From Chloroflexota bacterium (lineage in GTDB: Bacteria; Chloroflexota; Dehalococcoidia; Lucifugimonadales; UBA3495): DNA of 50,571 nucleotides. The DNA is taken from positions 1-50,571 of the forward strand of contig VXOI01000228.1 in NCBI GenBank assembly GCA_009840175.1. The letters are read 5' to 3'. Made by a program: the position numbers and the translations under genes. The notes beneath the pieces were generated by a model. That model was not told the origin of the DNA. It searched no databases and saw nothing but the letters and a program-made list of their open reading frames with translations. Every line of letters starts with the position of its first letter. Positions within the stretch are counted from its first letter, which is position 1. This document shows, one piece after another, positions 9,988 to 19,147 of the stretch.

Positions 9988-11169
9988 ATGTACGACCTGC
10001 TGATTAAAGGCGGAACCGTGGTTGACCCGTCGCAGGGGATTCACGGCGTCAACGACGTTGCCATCGAGGACGGGAAGATTGCCCGTGTCGCGCCTGACAT
10101 TGACGCCGCCGAGGCCGCGCAGGTGGTGGAGGTCAAGGGCAGGGTTGTGACGCCTGGGCTGATAGACCTGCACACCCACGTCTTCGCCGGGGTCAACGCC
10201 AACGGGGTGGACCCCAACATCGGCGGCGTGCGCGCCGGGGTCACGACGATGGTGGACGCCGGAAGTTCCGGCTGCGACACCTTCGGCGGATTCCCGCGCC
10301 ACATACTGCCCCACAGCGACACGGAAATCATCTGCTTCCTGCACATCTGCCGCACCGGGTTGGCGACCACGCCCGACATTTTCAGCCCGTCCAGCATAGA
10401 CCTGGACCACACCGTCGAGACTATCAACGAGAACCGGCACATCATCTCCGGCGTCAAGGCCAGGATGGTGTCGCCGGCGTTGGAGATCATGGGCATGGAG
10501 ATGCCCCGGATGGCCAAGCGGGCAGCGAAAGAGGCGGGCGTCCGGCTGATGGTGCATATCGGCGATACCGAGAAGCGTTACGATGCCAACGTGATCCGCG
10601 AGTTGCTGCCCATCCTAGAGGAGGGTGACATCGTCACTCACTACTTCACCGCCAATCCCGGCGGGGTGCTGGACGCCGACGGCAAGCTGGTGCCGGAGGC
10701 GCGGGAGGCCCACGAACGGGGGGTGTGGCTGGACACGGCCCACGGGCGGATGAACTTCGCCTTCGACGTGGGAGAGCGGGTGATTGACCAGGGGGTACTC
10801 CCTCACTGCATCAGCACCGACCTGACGGTGCCCGGACGCGCCCGCACCGTCCACAGCATGACCGAGATGATGACGCGGTTCCTGGCCATGGGATTCACCT
10901 TCGATCAAGTGGTCACCATGTGCACCGAGAACCCGGCCAAGTCCATCGGCGTAGAAGACCGCATCGGGACCCTGCACGCGGGGAAGCAGGCCGACCTCTC
11001 CATCCTGGACATACAGGACGGCGACTGGGTGGTCTACGACGTGCTTGGCGACTCCCGCAAGTCGGACCGGGCGGTGACGCCGGTGATGTCGGTGAAGAAG
11101 GGGCAGGTGTTCGAGGCGGCCTGGGGGCCAAGGCCGTGGGGGTGGGCGCCGGATGCTGCTTCGGAGTGA
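9988..11169 (+). CDS. Amidohydrolase/deacetylase family metallohydrolase (dihydroorotase-like)
   Basis: YDLLIKGGTVVDPSQG, VTPGLIDLHTHVF; ATG at 9988 preceded by AGGAGG. Confidence 0.85.
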   Translation: MYDLLIKGGTVVDPSQGIHGVNDVAIEDGKIARVAPDIDAAEAAQVVEVKGRVVTPGLIDLHTHVFAGVNANGVDPNIGGVRAGVTTMVDAGSSGCDTFGGFPRHILPHSDTEIICFLHICRTGLATTPDIFSPSSIDLDHTVETINENRHIISGVKARMVSPALEIMGMEMPRMAKRAAKEAGVRLMVHIGDTEKRYDANVIRELLPILEEGDIVTHYFTANPGGVLDADGKLVPEAREAHERGVWLDTAHGRMNFAFDVGERVIDQGVLPHCISTDLTVPGRARTVHSMTEMMTRFLAMGFTFDQVVTMCTENPAKSIGVEDRIGTLHAGKQADLSILDIQDGDWVVYDVLGDSRKSDRAVTPVMSVKKGQVFEAAWGPRPWGWAPDAASE

Positions 11170-11184
11170 GGGTGGAGCATTAGT

Positions 11185-12090
11185 ATGCCGCCCGTCGCAT
11201 ACCCTATCTTTGAAATATTGCCGGAGTGGGCGCCACAAACGGAGGAAATGGGCAGCAAGTCGAAATTCTGGTATCTCCAACCAGGAGATGCCGAATCATA
11301 CTGGCTGTTCAAGTATCCGAGATCCGAACGCGGCGAACACTGGGCGGAAAAGATAGCGGCAGAAGTAGCCGGACTTTTGGAGATCCCCTGCGCCAGGGTT
11401 GAGTTAGCCGTATCTCAAGGTGAACGAGGCTCGGCAACCGAGTCACTCGCCGGCCACAACCGAGTTCTTATTCATGGGAATGAAGTTCTTACGAGGGCTT
11501 TGTCGGATTATGATTCCAAGGAACGAAATTTTCACTCGGCTGATCATACATTAGAAAACATCTGGACGGCGCTGGACAAAACGTTTGAGAACTCCGAAGA
11601 AGCCGAAGACGCCAAAGTGCAATTGGCGGAATACCTGGTTTTGGATGCCATAATCGGAAATACCGACAGGCATTCCGAGAATTGGGGAACCTTACTAAGC
11701 GAAGACGCTGACCGCCGTGTAGAGTCTCTGTCTCCATCATACGACCATGGCTCATCGTTGGGCCGAGAGCTCATGGACGAGCGACGAGAACGGTTGTTGA
11801 CTGACGATCGCATCGGTTGGTATGTTGAAAGAGGCCGGGGACAAATCTATTGGGACAATGTTAGTAGAAGAGGCCCAAGCCCTCTGGAGCTAGTCCGCAT
11901 GGCGGCTCCCCGGAATCCAGACTTGTTTCGTGCGGCCATAAGCAAACTATATAACTTGGACGAACTGGAATTACGCCAAGTCGTGGATTCAATCCCGGAA
12001 GATTGGATGACGCCTGCGGCAAGAAACTTTGCCTTTGAGCTAATGCGATACAGTTACAAGCAGTTGCGGGAGGCTATCTGGTATGGCTGA
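11185..12090 (+). CDS. HipA-like kinase domain protein
   Basis: VLDAIIGNTDRHSENWG catalytic motif, SPSYDHGSSLG metal-binding motif, GSKSKFW...WLFKYP N-lobe. Confidence 0.75.
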   Translation: MPPVAYPIFEILPEWAPQTEEMGSKSKFWYLQPGDAESYWLFKYPRSERGEHWAEKIAAEVAGLLEIPCARVELAVSQGERGSATESLAGHNRVLIHGNEVLTRALSDYDSKERNFHSADHTLENIWTALDKTFENSEEAEDAKVQLAEYLVLDAIIGNTDRHSENWGTLLSEDADRRVESLSPSYDHGSSLGRELMDERRERLLTDDRIGWYVERGRGQIYWDNVSRRGPSPLELVRMAAPRNPDLFRAAISKLYNLDELELRQVVDSIPEDWMTPAARNFAFELMRYSYKQLREAIWYG

Positions 12091-12832
12091 GAAAACCGTG
12101 TTCTTGGCTTGGCAAGACAAAGGGGTTAGCCGAGAGTGGTTCCCCATAGGCAGACTAGATGCCGATGTTGAAAGTGAAAAATATCGATTCCGCTACATCG
12201 GCGGGGCGAAGCGGGCAGAGAGAGAAGCAAAATTCCCATTGCTTGTGGCTTTCCCTCGTTTGGAGGGGGATTATAAGTCATCAAATCTGTTTTCCACTTT
12301 CAGCAACCGGGTGATGTGGCCTAGCCGCCCAGACTTCAAGGACTATCTGAATTCGCTAGCTTTGACTGAGGATAACGATCCTATGGATATGATGGCGGTT
12401 AGCGGAGGACGCCGCGTAACCGACTCTTACGAGGTTTTCCCGAAAATCGTAAAGAAAGACGATGGCAGTTTCGTCTGCCGTTTCTTCCTTCACGGAGGAA
12501 AGCGTGTCAGCCCGGCAGCCCAGGAGCGGCTAGATTTCTTATCAGCGGACGAGGAGCTTTACCTAGCGCTGGAGCTGACCAACCCGCTGGGCGAGTTGGC
12601 GGTGCAGATTCAAACCACTGACTACCATATGATTGGTTGGTCGCCCCGCTATATGGCCCGCGACCTGGCACTAGCACTGGCGCAACCACCCGGCTCTTGT
12701 CGGGCGCGGGTGGTGCGAGTAAACCTGCGGCCTGTGCCTTCCGAGGAGCGAGTACTTGTAGAGATGTCCGGCAATCTGGGTAGCCACGAGCCGATGTCTG
12801 GGCCGGACTTCCAGCCGCTGGTTCCCGACTAA
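12083..12832 (+). CDS. HIRAN domain protein with HipA N-subdomain-like N-terminus
   Basis: C-terminal NPLGELAVQIQTTDYHMIGWSPRYMARDLA is HIRAN-like; N-terminal IGRLDA...KYRFRYIGGAKRA resembles HipA subdomain 1; 8-nt overlap with the kinase ORF. Confidence 0.65.
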   Translation: MAEKTVFLAWQDKGVSREWFPIGRLDADVESEKYRFRYIGGAKRAEREAKFPLLVAFPRLEGDYKSSNLFSTFSNRVMWPSRPDFKDYLNSLALTEDNDPMDMMAVSGGRRVTDSYEVFPKIVKKDDGSFVCRFFLHGGKRVSPAAQERLDFLSADEELYLALELTNPLGELAVQIQTTDYHMIGWSPRYMARDLALALAQPPGSCRARVVRVNLRPVPSEERVLVEMSGNLGSHEPMSGPDFQPLVPD

Positions 12833-12858
12833 CCATACTCACGTACTGTTGGCCGGGG

Positions 12859-14124
12859 CTATTCCGAACGGCCTGCATCGCCGGGGCGGGTGAAAAACAG
12901 CACGGCCACCGATATGACTGGCAGTATCATCATCAGCATCATGCCGAGGGTATAAGTCCCTGTCAGGTTGTGGAATACCGCGAGGGGCAGGGGGCCGACC
13001 GCTGAGGCGCAGACGGATATGGTCATCGCGGGCCCCTGCACCCGGCCTAATCCGTGGCGGCCATAGTAGTAGGCCCAGATCGTGCCGTGTACGATGATAT
13101 AAGACCCGCTGGAGATTCCCATCATCACCACATAGACCACGGCCACGAACAGCGAGTTGATTGCCACAGCCAGCGCCAAGGTCGCCACCAGGGTCGCCAT
13201 CGAGAAAACGAGGAGAACCTTGGGGCCGATGCGGTCCGACACGAACCCGGACGCCAGCGAGCTGACCGCGGACGAGACCGAGAATATCGCAAACGCTCCC
13301 GCCGCCAGGGTTGCGCTCAACTCGTTCTCCCGGAAGATGGATGCCTGGTGGAACATCAGCGCCGTGGTTATCAGGCTCGGTGAGCTCAGCGACAACGACA
13401 GCAGCCAGAAACCGGGAGAGCTGTAGACCCTGGCGCGCCTCTGCACTCCGGCTGTTGCCTGCCTTGTCTCTGAAACAGGCGGCTGGGATGATCCATCGGG
13501 GAACAGGCCGACGTCTTCGGGCCGGTTTCTGACAACAAAGAGCGCCACCGGAACGATCAGCCCAATGGACACCACACCCAGTACGGCATAGGCCCCGCGC
13601 CAGTCAATGCTGTCTATCAGAAACCTGGCAAACGACGGGAATACAGCGGTGGAGAGCATCGCTCCCAGCGTCATCAAGCCGACGGCCCGGCCCCGCAAGG
13701 AGACGAACCACTGGTTCACCAGCAGAATGCAGTTGATGCCCAACGACCCCTGGCCCAGAGCGCGCAGACTGGCAAAGGCAATATAAAAGAGCAGGATGTG
13801 GGTGGCCGTGGCCATGCCGAAGCAGGCTGCGCCGAGGCCCAGTCCGGCGGCTACCAGCATTATTCTCGGCCCGTACCGGTCGGCGAGTCGGCTGACAAAG
13901 GACACCAGGATGGCGCTCAACACAGTGCTGGCCAAGTAGAGTACCGAAATTCCAGTGCGAGACAGCCCCGTGTCCTCGATTATGGAGTCAATGAACACCG
14001 AGAAAACGTATGACTGGCCCGGTCCGGTGCTGAATACGACCAGCCCTGCCGCCGCGACGATGAACCATCCATAGAAGATACGGTGGCGGGACTTGGGAGA
14101 GGCGCCGGTTGGAAGGTCTATCAT
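12859..14124 (-). CDS. MFS transporter
   Basis: 12-TM-like protein, FYGWFIVAAAGLVVFSTGPGQSYVFSVF and RLADRYGPR MFS motif. Confidence 0.88.
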   Translation of the reverse strand: MIDLPTGASPKSRHRIFYGWFIVAAAGLVVFSTGPGQSYVFSVFIDSIIEDTGLSRTGISVLYLASTVLSAILVSFVSRLADRYGPRIMLVAAGLGLGAACFGMATATHILLFYIAFASLRALGQGSLGINCILLVNQWFVSLRGRAVGLMTLGAMLSTAVFPSFARFLIDSIDWRGAYAVLGVVSIGLIVPVALFVVRNRPEDVGLFPDGSSQPPVSETRQATAGVQRRARVYSSPGFWLLSLSLSSPSLITTALMFHQASIFRENELSATLAAGAFAIFSVSSAVSSLASGFVSDRIGPKVLLVFSMATLVATLALAVAINSLFVAVVYVVMMGISSGSYIIVHGTIWAYYYGRHGLGRVQGPAMTISVCASAVGPLPLAVFHNLTGTYTLGMMLMMILPVISVAVLFFTRPGDAGRSE

Positions 14125-14298
14125 GTTCTCTTCGTGGAAGAACTATTCATTAAGCTGTCACAACCGGCCTTATCGGTAATCTCGAATGCCCTCCGCAAAG
14201 CGAGGGAATATGGCGGGGGGAAATTTGCGTGGACGGGCCGCAAAAAGTGCGACTGATTGTTATGGGACAGTCTTTCATTCCGCAATAAATGGGCAGGT

Positions 14299-15249
14299 CT
14301 ACGTCCTGGCCTGACGGCTCTTTCCGCGCAATGCCCTAGTCAGCGGGCGGAGCCTGGCCTTCAGGCTGAAGCGGCGGCGCACGTTGTTGGCAATCAGCGG
14401 GGCGAGGTTGTGGTTACCGGCGACGATGGGGGCTACCCAAGCGCGGAGTTCTTTCATTGTCGGCGTCTTCTCTTCCCAGGACGGGACCAGGCTGTCCAGA
14501 GGATGCCACCGGCGTTCGCCCTTGAAGCGGGTCATCACCGTGCCGCCAGCTTCCTGCACCGCCAGCGCGCCGCCCGCCATGTCCCACATCCTCGGCGCTC
14601 CGAAGATAGCGTACTGCATCACGCCCCGGGCCGTCATCGCCAGTTCATAAGCTATGCTGCCGGTGGTGCGCGGCTCGCCTGCCTTGTTAGCCAGGTCGCC
14701 AGTGAAGCGCTGCGCGACGCCGAAGTAGCCGGGGAGTCCGATAAGGCGGTTGGGAATAGGCTGCTCCGTTTCCAGCACTTTCACCGGCTCGTCGTCTGCG
14801 AAGCAACCTCCGCCCTTGTGGCAGTGCAGCACGAAACCCCCTCCCTCGGTAGGCCAGGGGACGTAGAGGGCTGCCGCCACGGGACGCCCCCGGTGTATCA
14901 CGCCGATGGACGATGCGAAGACGGGCAGGCCGTTGAGGAAGTTGGTGGTGCCGTCGAGGGGATCGAGTACCCAGAGCGTATCGCGGGCGGGTTCCTCGGA
15001 TTCCTGCTCTTCTTTGGTGGCCTCCTCGCCGAGGATGCCATGTTCCGGGAAGCGGCGGGCGATTTCGGCGGCCAGGTATGCCTGGGTTGACTTGTCGGCA
15101 ACGGTCACCGGGTCGCGCTGCTTGTCGTCCTTGAATTCGACCTCGATGCGGCGACCGAAGTGGCTCGCCAGGATTTCACCGGCGCCGCGGGCTATCTCCA
15201 CCGCGTGGTGTTCGATTTCTTGTACTTGAGCGTCGTCAAGGGGCTGCAC
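14299..15249 (-). CDS. Inositol monophosphatase family protein
   Basis: GEEAT, LDPLDGTTNFLNGLP, WDMAGGALAVQEAGG motifs; GTG start at 15249 with GGAGG upstream preferred over the track start. Confidence 0.88.
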   Translation of the reverse strand: MQPLDDAQVQEIEHHAVEIARGAGEILASHFGRRIEVEFKDDKQRDPVTVADKSTQAYLAAEIARRFPEHGILGEEATKEEQESEEPARDTLWVLDPLDGTTNFLNGLPVFASSIGVIHRGRPVAAALYVPWPTEGGGFVLHCHKGGGCFADDEPVKVLETEQPIPNRLIGLPGYFGVAQRFTGDLANKAGEPRTTGSIAYELAMTARGVMQYAIFGAPRMWDMAGGALAVQEAGGTVMTRFKGERRWHPLDSLVPSWEEKTPTMKELRAWVAPIVAGNHNLAPLIANNVRRRFSLKARLRPLTRALRGKSRQART

Positions 15250-15407
15250 GACTGGCCCTCCGGGTTCCTTCCATGGAGCAAGGCAAGGGTAGAGCAGCGG
15301 CGTCAAGCGGTCAACTGGCGGGTGTCGGCAAGTAAAGCGGGTGTTATAATCCGCCGAAATTGAGTCAAAGGACCGCACCAGACGCCGTGCGGAAAGAGGA
15401 CGTTGGT

Positions 15408-16199
15408 ATGGACTTGGGGTTGAAGGACAAGGTCGCAATCATCGGCGGGGCCAGCAAGGGGTTGGGAAGGGCCTGCGCCCAGGTGCTGTCCGAGGAAGGC
15501 GCGAAGGTCGTCATTTGCAGCCGCACCGCGGCCGACCTGGAACAAGCGGCGGATGAGATACGGGAGTCCACCGGCGGCGAGGTGCTGGCCTATCCTGCGG
15601 ACCTGGACCGGCTGGAGAGCATTACGGGGCTGATTGCAGCGGCGCTGGAGCAGTTCGGCGGCATTGACGTGCTGGTCAACAACTCTGGCGGGCCGCCGCT
15701 GGGCCGCTCGGCCACGGCCACCGAGGAGCAGTGGGAGACGGCGGTGCAGCGGTCGCTCATCTTCTTCGGGCGGATGTGCCGCGAGGGGATACCGCACCTT
15801 CGGGAGCGCGGCGGCGGGCGCATCATCAACATCCTGGCCAGCACGGTCTACAACCCCATCCCCAACCTGGCGCTGTCGGGAGCGACGCGCATGGGCGTGG
15901 TGGCCTACGCCAAGAGCCTGGCCGACGAGGTGGGGCGCGACGGCATCCTGGTCAACAACGTCTGCCCCGGCTCCATCCTCAGCGACCGGATGCTGTCGAA
16001 CGTCACATCCCGCGCCAACGAGCTGGGCATAACCGTCGAGGAAGCGCTGGCGATGCGGGCCGCCGACACCGCCGTGGGGCGAGTGGGCGAGCCGGTGGAG
16101 CTGGCGAACCTTGTGGCCTTCCTGGCATCTGAGCGCTCGACGTACATCACCGGCACGACGATACTGGTGGACGGCGGGTTGGTTCGGTCAGTGATGTAG
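15408..16199 (+). CDS. SDR family oxidoreductase
   Basis: [18 protein letters not shown]-terminal [15 protein letters not shown]; start reassigned to ATG 15408. Confidence 0.9.
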   Translation: MDLGLKDKVAIIGGASKGLGRACAQVLSEEGAKVVICSRTAADLEQAADEIRESTGGEVLAYPADLDRLESITGLIAAALEQFGGIDVLVNNSGGPPLGRSATATEEQWETAVQRSLIFFGRMCREGIPHLRERGGGRIINILASTVYNPIPNLALSGATRMGVVAYAKSLADEVGRDGILVNNVCPGSILSDRMLSNVTSRANELGITVEEALAMRAADTAVGRVGEPVELANLVAFLASERSTYITGTTILVDGGLVRSVM

Positions 16200-16206
16200 C
16201 ATCCTC

Positions 16207-16241
16207 TTCCCTCTCCCTTTGGGAGAGGGTTAGGGTGAGGG
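16207..16241. repeat. CCCTCTCCC REP-like element
   Basis: TTCCCTCTCCCTTTGGGAGAGGGTTAGGGTGAGGG. Confidence 0.85.
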
Positions 16242-16246
16242 GCAAG

Positions 16247-16606
16247 ATGGTCTTTCAGCGCAGGCAGGCGGAGGAGCCGACGGACGCGGCAGGGTTCCTG
16301 GAGCGGGGCAACCGCTACGGGCGCAACGGGGTGTACCACCGTGCTATCCAGGACTTCACGACGGCTATCGAGATGGACCCGGACTTGGTCGAGGCGTGGT
16401 ACAACCGGGGCTGCTCGTGGTATGAGGTGGGGGAGTTGGAGAATGCCATCGCGGACCTGACTCGCGCCATTGAGCTTGCCCCGACTAACGGCCTCTATTA
16501 CGGGCAGCGGGCACTGGTGTACCACTTCAACGACCAGCCGGAACTGGCCGAGGCGGACCAGGAGCGCTGCGACGAGTTGCGGTTTGGGGCGGAGTTGGAC
16601 GGGTGA
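16247..16606 (+). CDS. TPR repeat protein
   Basis: YHRAIQDFTTAIEMDPDLVEAWYNRGCSWYEVGELENAIADLTRAIELAP. Confidence 0.8.
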   Translation: MVFQRRQAEEPTDAAGFLERGNRYGRNGVYHRAIQDFTTAIEMDPDLVEAWYNRGCSWYEVGELENAIADLTRAIELAPTNGLYYGQRALVYHFNDQPELAEADQERCDELRFGAELDG

Positions 16607-16648
16607 GGCTGAGAGTTGCAACGATACCGGCCGCTGATGCCTAGAACT

Positions 16649-16690
16649 TCACCCTCACCCCAACCCTCTCCCTCAAGGGAGAGGGAATTT
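16649..16690. repeat. CCCTCTCCC REP-like element, inverted orientation
   Basis: TCACCCTCACCCCAACCCTCTCCCTCAAGGGAGAGGGAATT. Confidence 0.85.
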
Positions 16691-16739
16691 TTTGCTCCCC
16701 TAACTCCCTGGGAGAAGGGATTTTCTTTGTCCGATGTCC

Positions 16740-17858
16740 CTACTTGAACTTGGGGATCACCTTGTCGGTCAGGCAGCGCATGGTGGTCATCACCACCTCG
16801 CGGGGGACTGAGGACGTCCAGTTGACCTCGAACATTATTTCGTCGGTGCTGAAGTCGTCGCGGAGCATCTCGATCTTGTCGCAGACCTCCTCCGGCGTGC
16901 CAAACAAGTTGACCTCCTCGGTGGCTTCGGGGCTGGCGGTGCCAGCGTCGGTGCTGCCGATGGCGATGCGTCCGGCGTAGTAGCGGCGGGCCAGGTTCAT
17001 CAGGTTCTCGGTCTGGCGGTCGGCCTCTTCTTTAGTGTCGGCCACCAGGGTCGGGATGCGGACGACGGTGGTCGGGTCGCCGGGGTGGCCGGCGTCAATC
17101 CACGCCTTGCGGTAGGCTTTCACGTCTTCCTTCAGCACCGCGGAGCCTCGGGGGTTGTGAGGCGAGCTGCCAGCGCCGATGGCGATGCGGTAGCCCTGCT
17201 CGCCCATGGGCACGAAGCTCTCCTGGCTGTCCACTGGCAGCAGCATCGGCGGGTATGGCTTCTGGTACGGCTTCGGGATGGCAAGGTACGACTCGTAGAA
17301 GGCCGGGTAGCTGTAATACTTGCCCTCGAAACCAGAGAAGTGGTCCTCGGTCCAGAGCTGCTTCATGACCTCCAGGTACTCGAAGAACTGTTCCCGGCGG
17401 GAGGCGGAGCCGCGGGTGCGCCCGCCCGCGCCGTAGATGAAGCGTCCCCGGCTCACCTGGTCAACGATGGATACCTGCTCGGCGGTCTGGATGGGGTCTT
17501 CCATCAGCAGATTGTCGAAGCCGTAGCGCTCGTGGGGCAGGGCAGCCGCCGAAAGCGTTTCGCCCTCCTGCCGCATCACCGGGCGGTGGATGGACGAGCC
17601 AATCTTGATGTGCTCGGTGCGCTCGGCGATGACGGCGGCCAGCATCAGCACCTGGGGGTCCATGCTGGCCTGCTTGGAGAAGTGCCCGCCGCCCAGCCAG
17701 ATGTAGTCCCAGCCCATTTCCTCAACGGCGTCAATCTCTTCGTAGTTCTTGATGTAGGCGTCTTCCTCCAGCAGCTTGCCGCCCTGGTAATCCTGGTGCC
17801 ACGGCACCACGTCGCCCTCGTACAGGGCGTTCCAAGTGTTGAACAGTCCGAAATCCAT
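16740..17858 (-). CDS. LLM class flavin-dependent oxidoreductase
   Basis: GSSIHRP, SRGRFIYGAGGR, PKPYQKPYPPML luciferase-like pattern. Confidence 0.88.
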   Translation of the reverse strand: MDFGLFNTWNALYEGDVVPWHQDYQGGKLLEEDAYIKNYEEIDAVEEMGWDYIWLGGGHFSKQASMDPQVLMLAAVIAERTEHIKIGSSIHRPVMRQEGETLSAAALPHERYGFDNLLMEDPIQTAEQVSIVDQVSRGRFIYGAGGRTRGSASRREQFFEYLEVMKQLWTEDHFSGFEGKYYSYPAFYESYLAIPKPYQKPYPPMLLPVDSQESFVPMGEQGYRIAIGAGSSPHNPRGSAVLKEDVKAYRKAWIDAGHPGDPTTVVRIPTLVADTKEEADRQTENLMNLARRYYAGRIAIGSTDAGTASPEATEEVNLFGTPEEVCDKIEMLRDDFSTDEIMFEVNWTSSVPREVVMTTMRCLTDKVIPKFK

Positions 17859-18037
17859 TTCGCCCCTCCTTCCGTACAGTTATACATAGCTACAATGCGC
17901 CCAATCTAGCACCGGCGGCAAACAGCGTCAACGCAAATCCGTTGAAGCTCGCTTCGCCAGTCATATTTTTGCGATATGTCATGTGCTAGCCTGAATGGCG
18001 GCAACGGCATTGGTAAGCCAATGCGTCAAGCCGGGAT

Positions 18038-19147
18038 TTGCTCCGGGATTCTTGCTCCTGCGCTTTTCGATTCCCGGCGGCAGTAATTGTCTCCACGGGT
18101 GACAGCTTCGTGTTCTCCGTCCTGAAAGTTTTCACCAGCCGGTACTTTGTTGCGCCAGCCCTGGCCGGATTGGGCATAGCGGCGGGCGTACTGATATTTC
18201 TCTATGTCTTTCCGGGTACTCCCAAGATAGGCGTCATAGACATTCCCTTCACGGTTATCACGGAGCAGTCTGCTTACGTAATCGGCGAGTACCTCAATTA
18301 TGCCCGCCGCGATGACTCCATCAAGGCGGTAGTCATCAAGCTGGAGAGTCCCGGCGGTGGGGCCGCCGCCAGCGAACGCCTTTACGTTGAGACCAAGAAG
18401 CTGCGGGAAGAGAAGCCCGTGGTGATAGTTATGGACGGACTGGTCGCCAGCGGCGGTTACATGATGTCCATGGGGGCCAGCCATACCGTCGCCCAGACCT
18501 CTTCGATAGTGGGCAACGTGGGTGTCGTGGCCTTCGCGGGGCCTCTGGTTGAGCCCTTCCCCAGCGAAGAAGTAATCGTCAGCGGCCCCTTCAAGTTCGG
18601 AGGCTCCACCAGACGGGAGTGGATCGGGACGGTAGATTTGCTCAAATCGGCCTTCGCCAAAATTGTTATCACCGAGCGGGGAGACAAGCTGATCCTCACA
18701 GAGGATGAGTTGACCCAAGGCCGCATCTACGTGGGCCTGGAAGCGGCGAGGCTGGGACTGGTTGACGAGATCGGGGGCGAAAGCGACGGATTTGAGAAGG
18801 CCGCGGACCTGGCGGGCATCTCCGGCTACGGCCTGGTTGATGTGAACCTGGAGGTACTGAAAAAGTTCGTCCAGGACTTTGAGGAGGTTTTCCCGTCTGA
18901 GGCCGTCAGCGAAAGAGACCTTGCTGACGCGATGGCGCTGTTGTCTACGAACAACGGCGAGGGGATCGCATCCCGGGAGAGTCTTCCCGGCGGGGCCAAC
19001 GAAGAATCGGATATGATCCAGGCGTTACAAGGGCTGATGCTCCACGGCAGGCTGAACACGAACCAGGAAGACCCACCGCCCGATTTCCCCTTGGAACTTA
19101 ACAACCGGCCCCACATCTATTACATGTACGTTGGCAATGCTCGTTAA
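18038..19147 (+). CDS. Membrane-anchored S49/SppA-like peptidase (start uncertain)
   Basis: N-terminal TM, KLESPGGGAAASERLY, VIVMDGLVASGGYMMSMGA, SIVGNVGVV. Confidence 0.82.
   Translation: MLRDSCSCAFRFPAAVIVSTGDSFVFSVLKVFTSRYFVAPALAGLGIAAGVLIFLYVFPGTPKIGVIDIPFTVITEQSAYVIGEYLNYARRDDSIKAVVIKLESPGGGAAASERLYVETKKLREEKPVVIVMDGLVASGGYMMSMGASHTVAQTSSIVGNVGVVAFAGPLVEPFPSEEVIVSGPFKFGGSTRREWIGTVDLLKSAFAKIVITERGDKLILTEDELTQGRIYVGLEAARLGLVDEIGGESDGFEKAADLAGISGYGLVDVNLEVLKKFVQDFEEVFPSEAVSERDLADAMALLSTNNGEGIASRESLPGGANEESDMIQALQGLMLHGRLNTNQEDPPPDFPLELNNRPHIYYMYVGNAR

Noticed and set aside
18038-19147. S49 peptidase as a phage capsid (prohead) protease
   Set aside because: N-terminal membrane anchor and neighbouring membrane or lipoprotein genes fit cellular SppA; no phage genes nearby.
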